Assembly (NCBI RefSeq): GCF_012935695.1
Contig: NZ_CP052859.1
Coordinates: 3,637,001-3,701,000, forward strand
DNA length: 64,000 nt
Source: Pseudomonas sp. ADAK18
GTDB lineage: Bacteria > Pseudomonadota > Gammaproteobacteria > Pseudomonadales > Pseudomonadaceae
Direction: 5' to 3'
Shown: piece after piece, positions 55,942 through 64,000 of the stretch
How positions within the stretch are numbered: the stretch's first letter is position 1
Layout of the letters: every line of letters begins with the position of its first letter
The notes under the pieces: model-generated
What the model was told of the DNA's origin: nothing
The model's database searches: none
Seen by the model: only the letters and a program-made list of their open reading frames with translations
Program-made: the position numbers and the translations under genes

Positions 55942-56007
55942 TCCCGAGAGAACGGGACCAGGACAAAGGCGTCCTCGCTAGGTAACTAGCGGGGACGCCT
56001 TTTTTTG
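55942..56007 (+). promoter_or_regulatory. ANTAR-type antitermination leader before nirB
   Basis: P1 (55942-55957): TCCCG/CGGGA with hexaloop AGAGAA. P2 (55960-55975): AGGAC/GTCCT with hexaloop AAAGGC. Both loops have A at 1 and G at 4. The terminator is a 15-bp stem, 55967-55981 with 55986-56000, closed by GTAA and followed by eight T. Its 5' arm includes the second half of P2, so P2 and the terminator cannot coexist. Confidence 0.9.
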
Positions 56008-56044
56008 TTTGTGCACGATTTGTCGAGCCACTGCGGAGAACGAC

Positions 56045-58498
56045 ATGAAGAAACTCAAACTGGTGATGATCGGCAACGGCATGGCCGGGGTTCGCACCCT
56101 TGAAGAATTGCTCAAGCTGAGCAGCGAGCTGTACGACATCACCGTCTTTGGCGCCGAGCCGCACACCAACTACAACCGCATCCTGCTGTCGCCGGTGCTG
56201 GCCGGCGAGCAGACGTTCGAAGAGATCGTGCTCAATGACTTGAGCTGGTATCTGGATAACAACATCAAGCTGCTGCTCAACCGTAAAGTGGTGCAGATCG
56301 ATCGGGTCAAACGCAAAGTCATCGCCGAAGACGGCAGCGAAGCGGAGTACGACCGCCTGCTGATCGCCACCGGTTCGACGCCGTTTATTCTGCCGATTCC
56401 CGGCAACACCTTGCAGGGCGTGATCGGCTACCGCGACATCGCCGACACACAGGCCATGATTGACACCGCCAAGACCCACAAGCACGCGGTGGTGATCGGT
56501 GGTGGCCTACTGGGCCTGGAAGCCGCCAACGGCTTGATGCTGCGGGGCATGCACGTGACCGTGGTGCACATTGGCGAGTGGTTACTGGAGCGACAACTGG
56601 ACAAGACCAGCGGCCAACTCCTGCAAACTGAACTGGAAAGCCGTGGCTTAGTGTTCCGTTTGCAGGAACAGACCCAGGCCCTGCATGACGCCGGCAACGG
56701 TCGCGTCGGCTCGGTGCAGTTCAAGAATGGCGACGTGATACCCACCGACCTGGTGGTGATGGCCGCCGGCATTCGCCCCAATACCGAACTGGCGGAAAAG
56801 TCCGGCATCCCGTGCAACCGTGGGATTCTGGTCAATGACACACTGCAAACCTACGATCCGCGCATTTATGCCATCGGCGAATGCGCCAGCCATCGCGGGA
56901 TCGCCTATGGCCTGGTGGCGCCACTGTTTGAGCAGGCCAAGGTCTGCGCCAATCACCTCGCACAATTGGGCTTTGCGCGTTATCAAGGCTCGGTGACTTC
57001 AACCAAGCTGAAAGTGACCGGTATCGACCTGTTCTCCGCCGGCGACTTCATGGGCGGCGAAGGCACGGAAACCATCACCCTTTCCGACCCCATCGGCGGT
57101 GTCTACAAGAAACTGGTGATCAAGGACGACATCCTCGTCGGCGCGTGTCTGTACGGCGACACCGCCGACGGTGGCTGGTACTTCCGACAGATCCGTGAGA
57201 ACCACGCCATTGGCGAGATCCGCGATCACTTGATGTTTGGTGAAAACGCCTTAGGCGATGTGGGCCATCAGGGCCAGGACAAGGCCATGAGCATGGCCGA
57301 CAGCGCCGAGGTTTGCGGCTGCAATGGCGTGTGCAAGGGCACCATCGTCAAGGCGATTCAGGAACAGGGCCTGTTCAGCGTCGACGAGGTCAAGAAACAC
57401 ACCAAGGCCGCCAGTTCCTGCGGCTCCTGCGCCGGGCTGGTGGAGCAAATCCTGATCAACACCGTCGGCGGTGCTGCGGACGTCAAACCGAAAAGCGAAA
57501 AGGCCATCTGCGGTTGCAGTGACCTCAACCACGGGCAGATCCGCCAAGCCATTCGCGACCAGCATTTGCTGACCATCGACGGCACCATGCGTTACCTGAA
57601 TTGGCGTACCCCCAACGGCTGCGCCACCTGCCGGCCGGCGCTGAATTACTACCTGATTTCCACCTGGCCTGGCGAAGCCAAGGATGACCCGCAATCGCGG
57701 CTGATCAACGAGCGGGCCCACGCCAACATCCAGAAAGATGGCACCTATTCGGTGGTCCCACGGATGTGGGGGGGTGTGACCAATCCTTCGGAGCTGCGCC
57801 GTATTGCGGATGTGGCAGACAAGTACAACGTGCCCATGGTCAAGGTCACCGGCGGGCAACGCATCGACTTGCTGGGGATCAAGAAACAGGACCTTCCGGG
57901 TGTCTGGAAGGATCTCGACATGCCGTCCGGCCATGCCTACGGCAAATCCATCCGCACCGTGAAGACCTGTGTGGGCAGCGAATTCTGCCGTTTTGGCACG
58001 CAGAACTCCACGCAACTGGGCATCGAACTGGAACATGACTTGTTCAACATGTGGTCGCCCCACAAGGTCAAGCTGGCGGTCTCAGGTTGCCCGCGTAATT
58101 GCTCGGAAGCGGGGATCAAGGACGTGGGAATCATCGGCGTCGATTCCGGCTGGGAGATGTACATCGGCGGCAACGGTGGGATCAAGACCGAGGTGGCCGA
58201 GTTTTTCGTCAAGCTGAAAACCGCTGAAGAAGTGCGCGAATACAACGGCGCTTTCCTACAGCTTTATCGGGAAGAAGCCTTCTATCTGGAGCGCACCGTG
58301 CACTACCTGCAACGGGTGGGTATGGAGCACATCAAGAAAGCCGTACTGGAGGATCCAGAACGCCGCCGAGCCCTCAACGAGCGCCTGCAATTTTCTCTGT
58401 CGTTTGAGCAGGACCCGTGGAAGGAGCGTCTGGAGCAGCCACAGTTGAAAAAGGAGTTCGACACCATCCCCGTCAAACAGCTGGAGGTCGTGACATGA
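56045..58498 (+). CDS. nirB: Assimilatory nitrite reductase (NADH), large subunit
   Basis: Reduces nitrite to ammonium in the cytoplasm. The 817-residue protein has an N-terminal FAD domain (KLVMIGNGMAGVRTLEELL), an NADH-binding motif (VVIGGGLLGLEAANGL), two BFD-like 2Fe-2S segments (CGCNGVCKG ... SSCGSCAGL; ICGCSDLN ... GCATCRPAL), and the sirohaem/4Fe-4S site (TCVGSEFCRFG and SGCPRNCSEAG). The ATG at 56045 (MKKLKLVMIG) is the conserved start, with GGAGAACGAC before it. The last bases overlap nirD. Confidence 0.96.
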   Translation: MKKLKLVMIGNGMAGVRTLEELLKLSSELYDITVFGAEPHTNYNRILLSPVLAGEQTFEEIVLNDLSWYLDNNIKLLLNRKVVQIDRVKRKVIAEDGSEAEYDRLLIATGSTPFILPIPGNTLQGVIGYRDIADTQAMIDTAKTHKHAVVIGGGLLGLEAANGLMLRGMHVTVVHIGEWLLERQLDKTSGQLLQTELESRGLVFRLQEQTQALHDAGNGRVGSVQFKNGDVIPTDLVVMAAGIRPNTELAEKSGIPCNRGILVNDTLQTYDPRIYAIGECASHRGIAYGLVAPLFEQAKVCANHLAQLGFARYQGSVTSTKLKVTGIDLFSAGDFMGGEGTETITLSDPIGGVYKKLVIKDDILVGACLYGDTADGGWYFRQIRENHAIGEIRDHLMFGENALGDVGHQGQDKAMSMADSAEVCGCNGVCKGTIVKAIQEQGLFSVDEVKKHTKAASSCGSCAGLVEQILINTVGGAADVKPKSEKAICGCSDLNHGQIRQAIRDQHLLTIDGTMRYLNWRTPNGCATCRPALNYYLISTWPGEAKDDPQSRLINERAHANIQKDGTYSVVPRMWGGVTNPSELRRIADVADKYNVPMVKVTGGQRIDLLGIKKQDLPGVWKDLDMPSGHAYGKSIRTVKTCVGSEFCRFGTQNSTQLGIELEHDLFNMWSPHKVKLAVSGCPRNCSEAGIKDVGIIGVDSGWEMYIGGNGGIKTEVAEFFVKLKTAEEVREYNGAFLQLYREEAFYLERTVHYLQRVGMEHIKKAVLEDPERRRALNERLQFSLSFEQDPWKERLEQPQLKKEFDTIPVKQLEVVT

Positions 58499-58812
58499 AC
58501 TGGCTGGATATCTGTGCCCTGGATGAAATCAATGCCCTGGGGTCGCGCATCATCAGCGGCCCCAAAGGCGAGATCGCGATTTTTCGTACCAGTGACGACG
58601 AAGTGTTTGCCCTGGATGACCGCTGCCCCCACAAAGGCGGGCCGTTGTCCCAAGGTTTGATCTACGGCAAGCGGGTCGCCTGCCCACTGCATAACTGGCA
58701 GATCGACCTGGCCTCCGGTGAAGCCCTGGCACCGGATATCGGTTGCGCTCACCATCATCACGCCCGGGTTGAAAACGGTCGAGTCATGCTGGCCCTGCGG
58801 GATGCCGGTTGA
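58495..58812 (+). CDS. nirD: Nitrite reductase small subunit NirD (Rieske type)
   Basis: A 105-residue Rieske-fold partner of NirB. The two cluster-binding boxes are both complete: CPHKGG and CPLHNW, so unlike some NirD proteins that have lost the cluster, this one should bind 2Fe-2S. It starts inside the nirB stop region (ATGA overlap), and its stop overlaps the start of the nitrate reductase gene, so all three are translationally coupled. Confidence 0.95.
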   Translation: MNWLDICALDEINALGSRIISGPKGEIAIFRTSDDEVFALDDRCPHKGGPLSQGLIYGKRVACPLHNWQIDLASGEALAPDIGCAHHHHARVENGRVMLALRDAG

Positions 58813-61526
58813 TGAACCGCCAGACCACCGCCTCGACCTGCTGCTACTGCGGGGTGGGTTGCGGCGTACTGATTGAGCATGACGGCGAGCGGATTCTCGG
58901 TGTCAGCGGTGATCCAACGCACCCGGCCAACTTCGGCAAACTGTGCAGCAAGGGTTCCAGCCTGCACCTGACCGGAGACCTCACGGCACGGGCGCTGTAC
59001 CCGGAACTACGGCTGGGCAAGGACCTGGCCCGTAACCGCACCGACTGGGATACCGCACTGGAACACGCGGCCAACGTGTTCGCCGACACCATTGCCGAAC
59101 ACGGGCCCGACAGCGTGGCCTTCTACATTTCAGGACAACTGCTGACCGAGGACTACTACAGCTTCAACAAGCTGGCCCGGGCGCTGGTGGGCACCAACAA
59201 TATCGACAGCAACTCCAGGCTCTGCATGTCATCGGCCGTGGTGGGTTACAAGCGCAGCTTGGGGGCCGATGCGCCGCCGTGCAGCTATGAAGATCTGGAG
59301 TCGAGCGACTGTGTACTGATCGTCGGCAGTAACATGGCCTACGCCCATCCGATTTTGTTCCGACGCCTGGAAGAAGCCAAAGCTCGTCGCCCGCAGATGA
59401 AAGTGATCGTGGTTGATCCAAGGCGCACCGATACCTGTGATTTGGCGGACCAGCACCTGGCAATTCTGCCTGGTACAGACGTCGCCTTGTTTCATGGGAT
59501 TTTGCACCTGCTGCTGTGGGAAGACTGGATCGATCGCGACTTTATCCAGGCCCATACCGAAGGTTTGGCCGAACTGAAGAAGCTGGTGCACGACTACACC
59601 CCGCAAATGGTGTCGCAGATGTGTGGGATCAACGTTGAGCAACTGCGCCAATGCGCGCAATGGATCGGCACGTCACCCAGTTTTCTATCGCTGTGGTGCA
59701 TGGGACTTAACCAGTCCACCGCCGGTAGTGCGAAGAACAGTGCGCTGATCAATCTGCATCTGGCTACCGGCACGCTGGGCCGGGAAGGCTGCGGGCCGTT
59801 TTCCCTGACCGGTCAGCCTAATGCCATGGGTGGCCGGGAAACCGGCAGCTTGTCGAATCTGCTGCCTGGTCACCGTGAGGCGGCCAACCCGGAACATAGA
59901 GCGCAAGTGGCCGCCTATTGGGGCGTCGAACAACTGCCGGCCAATACCGGGCTGACCGCCATCGAACTCTTCGAGCAAATTCAGGCTGGCAAGATCAAGG
60001 CGCTGTGGATCGCCTGCACCAACCCCGCGCAATCACTGCCGGACCAGAATGCCGTCCGCCAAGCCTTGGCGACGTGTCCCTTCGTCGTGTTGCAGGAAGC
60101 CTTTCGCACCACCGAAACCGCCGCCTTCGCCGACTTGTTGTTACCGGCTGCAAGTTGGGGTGAGAAAGAAGGCACCGTCACCAACTCCGAGCGACGTATT
60201 TCCCATGTGCGCCGCGCCATCGTCCCACCGGGAGAGGCACGGCCTGACTGGGCGATCACCGTGGATTTCGCCCAGCGTCTGGAGCGACGGCTGCGGCCTG
60301 GATTGACGAGCGTGTTCGCCTTTGAGCACCCGGCGCAGATCTTCGATGAGTACAAGATGCTGACCCGCGAGCGCGACCTGGACCTGTCGGGTATCAGTCA
60401 CGCCTTGCTCGACCGAATCGGCCCGCAGCAATGGCCTTTTCCGGCCAACGCGCAAACAGGTACCGCGCGGCTGTACACCGACGGCGTCTTTCCTACCGAG
60501 AATGGGCGCGCACGTTTTATTGCCGACCCCTACCGGGCAGCCAAGGAACAACGGGACGCGCGCTTCCCCCTGACCCTCATTACCGGCCGCCTGAGGGACC
60601 AATGGCACGGTATGAGCCGCACAGGCACCGCTGCGCAACTATTTGGCCATGTCAGCGAAGCCTTGTTGGGCTTGCACCCGGATGAACTGCGGCGCCATCG
60701 TTTCAAAGAGGGCGATTTGGTCAGCCTGAAAAGCCGTCGCGGCAGTGTGATTGTGGCGGTATCCAGCGACGACAGCGTGCGACCCGGCCAGGCATTTCTG
60801 CCCATGCACTGGGGCGATCGCTTCCTCAAGGGCGGGGTCAATGCCCTCACCCAACCGGCGTTCGATCCCTTGTCGAAACAGCCTGAACTCAAGCACAGCG
60901 GTGTACGCCTGGAGGCGGTGCAATTGCCCTGGCAATTGTTCGCGTTGATCGAGGGCGATGTGCAGCGGCATTTTGAAGCATTACGACCGCTGTGCGAGGG
61001 CTTTGCCTACGTCAGTTTGAGCCTGGCTGGGCGTGAACGGCCTGCGCTGCTGATTCGCGCGGCCCACGGAGAGGCGCCCGACTTACAGGTACTCCAGCGC
61101 ATCGACCAACTTCTTGGGCTCAACGATGGCCCAGTCATGGCCTACGACGATCCCCGCCGCTCCATCGGCAAGCGCGTGAAAATCGAGAAGGGTCGTATCA
61201 CCGCCATCCGGCTAGCCGGAGAAACCCTCGCCCGACACTGGTTGCAAAGCCTGTGGCTGGAAGGCCGGACCGACGAACAACTGCGCCGCTGGCTGTTGGC
61301 GCCGTTGAGCGCACCGCCGGGCAACGCCGCAGGGACGGCCCGCAACAAGACCTTATGCAACTGCAAGAACGTCAGCGAAAGCGCCGTCTGTGATGGCATC
61401 GCCCGAGGCTTGAACCTGAATGAGCTGAAGCAGGAGCTGGGCTGCGGCACGCAATGCGGTTCCTGTGTACCGGAAATCAAACGTCTATTGGCCAGTAATC
61501 CGCAACCAATTGCGATAAGTCTGTGA
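58812..61526 (+). CDS. nasC: Assimilatory nitrate reductase catalytic subunit
   Basis: Molybdenum bis-MGD enzyme reducing nitrate to nitrite, 904 residues. The N-terminal 4Fe-4S site is CCYCGVGCGVLIEH with a later KLCSKG cysteine. The molybdopterin domains contain SSAVVGYKRSLGADAPPC, NPAQSLPDQNAVRQAL and the C-terminal dinucleotide-binding fold (LITGRLRDQWHGMSRTGTA). A BFD-like 2Fe-2S domain (CNCKNVSESAVC ... CGTQCGSCVPEI) ends the protein and takes the place of a separate electron-transfer subunit. The ATG at 58812 overlaps the nirD stop. Naming differs between species (nasA or nasC). Confidence 0.95.
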   Translation: MNRQTTASTCCYCGVGCGVLIEHDGERILGVSGDPTHPANFGKLCSKGSSLHLTGDLTARALYPELRLGKDLARNRTDWDTALEHAANVFADTIAEHGPDSVAFYISGQLLTEDYYSFNKLARALVGTNNIDSNSRLCMSSAVVGYKRSLGADAPPCSYEDLESSDCVLIVGSNMAYAHPILFRRLEEAKARRPQMKVIVVDPRRTDTCDLADQHLAILPGTDVALFHGILHLLLWEDWIDRDFIQAHTEGLAELKKLVHDYTPQMVSQMCGINVEQLRQCAQWIGTSPSFLSLWCMGLNQSTAGSAKNSALINLHLATGTLGREGCGPFSLTGQPNAMGGRETGSLSNLLPGHREAANPEHRAQVAAYWGVEQLPANTGLTAIELFEQIQAGKIKALWIACTNPAQSLPDQNAVRQALATCPFVVLQEAFRTTETAAFADLLLPAASWGEKEGTVTNSERRISHVRRAIVPPGEARPDWAITVDFAQRLERRLRPGLTSVFAFEHPAQIFDEYKMLTRERDLDLSGISHALLDRIGPQQWPFPANAQTGTARLYTDGVFPTENGRARFIADPYRAAKEQRDARFPLTLITGRLRDQWHGMSRTGTAAQLFGHVSEALLGLHPDELRRHRFKEGDLVSLKSRRGSVIVAVSSDDSVRPGQAFLPMHWGDRFLKGGVNALTQPAFDPLSKQPELKHSGVRLEAVQLPWQLFALIEGDVQRHFEALRPLCEGFAYVSLSLAGRERPALLIRAAHGEAPDLQVLQRIDQLLGLNDGPVMAYDDPRRSIGKRVKIEKGRITAIRLAGETLARHWLQSLWLEGRTDEQLRRWLLAPLSAPPGNAAGTARNKTLCNCKNVSESAVCDGIARGLNLNELKQELGCGTQCGSCVPEIKRLLASNPQPIAISL

Positions 61527-61537
61527 GGGAAAGAATC

Positions 61538-62281
61538 ATGAACGCAAAAGTCTGGCTGGTAGGCGCTGGCCCCGGTGATCCGGAACTGCTGACCCTCAAG
61601 GCGGTAAGAGCGCTGCGTGAGGCGAATGTGGTGCTCATTGATGATCTGGTCAACCCGGCGGTGCTTGAGCATTGCCCGGACGCTCGAGTGGTGACCGTCG
61701 GCAAACGTGGCGGTTGTCGCTCCACACCGCAGGACTTTATCCACCGTCTGATGCTGCGCTATGCCCGGCAGGGCAAGTGTGTGGTGCGACTTAAAGGAGG
61801 CGACCCCTGCATTTTTGGCCGCGGCGGCGAAGAAGCCTTGTGGCTGAGGGATCGGGGTATCGAGGTAGAGCTGGTCAATGGCATTACGGCGGGACTTTCA
61901 GGCGCAACCAACTGCGATATACCGCTGACGTTGCGGGGGATCAGTCGTGGCGTCACCCTGGTGACCGCCCACACTCAAGACGACAGCAGCCTCAATTGGC
62001 GGGCACTGGCAGAGGGTGGCACGACGCTGGTGGTCTATATGGGCGTGGCGAAGCTGGGAGAGATCCGGCAACAGTTACTGGAGGCGGGCATGGCCGCCGA
62101 CATGCCAGTGGCGATGATTGAAAATGCCTCACTACCTGAACAACGGGAGTGTCGCAGCGATCTTTCCGGCATGGAGGACGATGCACGAAACTTTTCCTTG
62201 AAGAGTCCGGCAATACTGGTGATTGGACACGTTGCTGCAATGGCCCAGACGGTGCAAACACGGGCAATGGAAACCGCCTGA
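61538..62281 (+). CDS. cobA: Uroporphyrinogen-III C-methyltransferase
   Basis: Makes precorrin-2 from uroporphyrinogen III with two SAM, the first step to sirohaem needed by NirB. The 247-residue protein has the SUMT signatures VGAGPGDPELLTLKAVRAL and RLKGGDPCIFGRGGEE. It lacks the CysG dehydrogenase/chelatase domain, so another gene must finish sirohaem. The ATG at 61538 has GAGGGAAAG upstream; a GTG at 61523 overlapping the previous stop is an alternative. It is the last gene of the nirB operon. Confidence 0.95.
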   Translation: MNAKVWLVGAGPGDPELLTLKAVRALREANVVLIDDLVNPAVLEHCPDARVVTVGKRGGCRSTPQDFIHRLMLRYARQGKCVVRLKGGDPCIFGRGGEEALWLRDRGIEVELVNGITAGLSGATNCDIPLTLRGISRGVTLVTAHTQDDSSLNWRALAEGGTTLVVYMGVAKLGEIRQQLLEAGMAADMPVAMIENASLPEQRECRSDLSGMEDDARNFSLKSPAILVIGHVAAMAQTVQTRAMETA

Positions 62282-62296
62282 GGCAAACTCCAGGCG

Positions 62297-62327
62297 AAAA
62301 AAAGCCCGGCCTAAGCCGGGCTTTTTT
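62297..62327. terminator. Bidirectional terminator between cobA and oprF
   Basis: A7-GCCCGGC-CTAA-GCCGGGC-T6, between the convergent cobA and oprF genes; effective in both directions. Confidence 0.93.
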
Positions 62328-62341
62328 CTACAACTCAGTAA

Positions 62342-63319
62342 TTACTGAGCTGCTTGAGCTTCAACCGATGCTTCTACGCGACGGTTAACAGCACGACCTG
62401 CTTCAGTTGCGTTGTCAGCAACTGGGCGGGATTCGCCGTAACCAACAGCAGTGATGCGGTTAGCAGCTACGCCGTCTTTTTCCAGAACTTTCTTAACAGC
62501 GTCAGCACGACGCTGGGACAGCTTCTGGTTGTAGGCGTCTGGACCGATGGAGTCAGTGTGACCAGCAACTTCTACGTTGGTAGCTGGGTACTGAGCCATG
62601 AAGTCGGCCAGGTTTTTCACGTCGCCGTAGCTGTTAGGCTTAACAACCGACTTGTCGAAGTCGAACTTAACGTCCAACTCAACACGAACAACCTGAGCAA
62701 CCGGAGCTTCTGGCTCTGGAACTGGCTCTGGAGCTGGAGCAGGAGCAGGTGCTACTGCGCCGGCGTTACCGCCGAAGTTCACGCCCAGACCAACCAGTGC
62801 AGCGTAGTCCCACTTACCGTTGTCCAGTGCGTAGTCAGCTTCAACACCGGCACGAGCGTACAGGTTGTTGGTGAAGTAGTACTTCACACCGGCACCAGCG
62901 ATAGCCAGGGTCGATTGATCGCGACCTTTGTGGCCGTCAGCTTCTACGTTGCTACGGCTCTGGTGACCGAAACCACCTTCTACGTATGGACGCAGGGAGT
63001 CAACGCCAGCCTGACCGAAGTGATAGGTAGCAACCAGGCTACCGGTATCGCCGCCAATCTTCTGGTTACCAGTACCGTTGTTCGAACGGGTGTGGTTGGT
63101 TTTGTCGTAGCTGAGGTTCAGCTCGAGGTCGTCGGTCAGGAAATAACCAATGCGAGCGCCTGGGTTGAAGCCGTCTTCGATATTTTTGACGCTATCGTTG
63201 TACTGCTTCTTGTAGAACAGCTCGCCTTCAACTGCGCCTTGGCCTTGTGCCAGAACGCCGAAAGAAGTAGCGGCAATAAGAGAACCAATGGCCAAGCCCA
63301 AGGTGTTTTTCAGTTTCAT
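62342..63319 (-). CDS. oprF: Major outer-membrane porin OprF
   Basis: The main structural porin of Pseudomonas, 325 residues. A signal peptide (MKLKNTLGLAIGSLIAATSF) is followed by an eight-strand beta-barrel domain, a Pro/Ala/Glu-rich linker (APAPAPEPVPEPEAPVA, about residues 193-210) and a C-terminal OmpA peptidoglycan-binding domain (VEVAGHTDSIGPDAYNQKLS). No cysteines occur, unlike the P. aeruginosa protein, whose middle region has four. Codon use is that of a highly expressed gene. sigX lies directly upstream. Confidence 0.97.
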   Translation of the reverse strand: MKLKNTLGLAIGSLIAATSFGVLAQGQGAVEGELFYKKQYNDSVKNIEDGFNPGARIGYFLTDDLELNLSYDKTNHTRSNNGTGNQKIGGDTGSLVATYHFGQAGVDSLRPYVEGGFGHQSRSNVEADGHKGRDQSTLAIAGAGVKYYFTNNLYARAGVEADYALDNGKWDYAALVGLGVNFGGNAGAVAPAPAPAPEPVPEPEAPVAQVVRVELDVKFDFDKSVVKPNSYGDVKNLADFMAQYPATNVEVAGHTDSIGPDAYNQKLSQRRADAVKKVLEKDGVAANRITAVGYGESRPVADNATEAGRAVNRRVEASVEAQAAQ

Positions 63320-63426
63320 CCGTTAAATCCCCATCTGGTGATTGTAAAGCAGTCCCACATACCGGGGGACAACTCGGCGACAAGTCTAACAGAACTTGCC
63401 TACACGTAAGAGATATTTGCACCGAA

Positions 63427-64000
63427 CTAAGTTTCAGTACTGCCCGCAAATTTCTCACGCAATTTATCAAGAGCACGTTTGTAACGCATTTTTGTAGCAC
63501 TCAAACCCATATGCATGATATCGGCGATTTCCTGAAACTCCAGTTCTGCGACAAATCGTAGCACCAAAATTTCCCGGTCAATCGGATTCACATGCACCAA
63601 CCAGCGATCAAGTCCGCCCTTCTCCTCAGGTGTCGGCGCCTTTTCTTCAGACGCTTCCTCGAGGGGGTCCAGACTCAAAGCATCCATCAAGCGACGCTTT
63701 CGCCGTTCCTTCCGATACTGCGTGATGCACTCATTGTACGTGATGCTGTATAGCCAGGTTTTGAACTTCGATTTGCCCTCGAAGTTCTTCAGACCGTACA
63801 GCACCTTGAGCATCACTTCCTGACAGACATCATCCGCATCCCGATCGTTCCCCAAATATCTTGAACAAACGTTGAACAAGGTGCGTTGATACCTGCGCAT
63901 CAATTCTTCGTACGCGCGTGTTACGTGAAACAGCTCCGTGTGCGCGCGCGCGACCAACTCCTCATCAGAGAGCTCACGGGGGTCATAGCGCGTGGACAGC
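63427..64000 (-). CDS. sigX: ECF sigma factor SigX (5' end outside window)
   Basis: Extracytoplasmic-function sigma factor that drives oprF and envelope genes. The visible 190 residues include region 2 (RTLFNVCSRYLGNDRDADDVCQEVMLKV; KTWLYSITYNECITQYRKERR) and region 4 (LRFVAELEFQEIADIMHMGLSATKMRYKRALDKL). The frame stays open to base 64000 (upstream residues read LSTRYDPRELSDEEL), so the true start lies beyond the window and the TTG at 63957 is not the start. About 107 bases separate it from oprF. Confidence 0.95.
   Translation of the reverse strand, partial: LSTRYDPRELSDEELVARAHTELFHVTRAYEELMRRYQRTLFNVCSRYLGNDRDADDVCQEVMLKVLYGLKNFEGKSKFKTWLYSITYNECITQYRKERRKRRLMDALSLDPLEEASEEKAPTPEEKGGLDRWLVHVNPIDREILVLRFVAELEFQEIADIMHMGLSATKMRYKRALDKLREKFAGSTET

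Overview
This 64 kb window is chromosomal DNA of a fluorescent Pseudomonas, most likely the P. fluorescens group. The evidence is high GC, many REP/REPIN palindromes between genes, OprF/SigX, Anr with an Anr box before hemN, and a gene order I recall as close to that around anr, dnaX, ligA, smc and nirB in P. aeruginosa. Species identity is inferred, not tested. I see no prophage, CRISPR array, tRNA or rRNA.

Region 1-9 kb: the end of the cbb3 oxidase assembly cluster (ccoI partial, ccoS, a membrane protein), then hemN behind an Anr box, a small unknown gene with a sigma-28 promoter, anr, apt, an acyl-CoA dehydrogenase, recR and an NADP-dependent reductase. Region 9-15 kb: ybaB and dnaX, then a PAS-GGDEF-EAL protein beside an Aer-type aerotaxis receptor. 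Region 15-22 kb is more accessory: a small XRE regulator, a VOC protein, an EamA exporter with a divergent LysR regulator, a DUF2167 protein, a muramidase paired with a secreted SH3-like protein, the 4.5S SRP RNA and a zinc metallopeptidase.

Region 22-39 kb: the leftward ligA-zipA-smc-GntR block, then a purine catabolism operon (xdhA, xdhB, xdhC, guaD), a second GntR regulator and a BenE-family transporter. Region 39-48 kb: yggL, dacB, a CHASE-PAS-GGDEF diguanylate cyclase, rlmKL, rmf and pyrD. Region 48-50.5 kb holds three leftward genes resembling isolated parts of an Inv/Mxi-type type III secretion locus: an IagB-like transglycosylase, a HilA-like regulator and an SctC secretin. No export apparatus is present.

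Region 50.6-62.3 kb is a complete nitrate assimilation locus: nasS and nasT (nitrate sensor and ANTAR antiterminator), nitrate transporter, a PP2C phosphatase-Ser/Thr kinase fusion, nirB, nirD, nitrate reductase and cobA for siroheme. It has three transcription units. Each starts with a sigma-54 promoter of -24/-12 type, followed by a leader with two hexaloop hairpins (loops with A at position 1 and G at position 4). The second hairpin overlaps the 5' arm of an intrinsic terminator. This is the architecture expected for NasT-controlled antitermination, and the nasST transcript itself carries one. The window ends with oprF and the 3' part of sigX.
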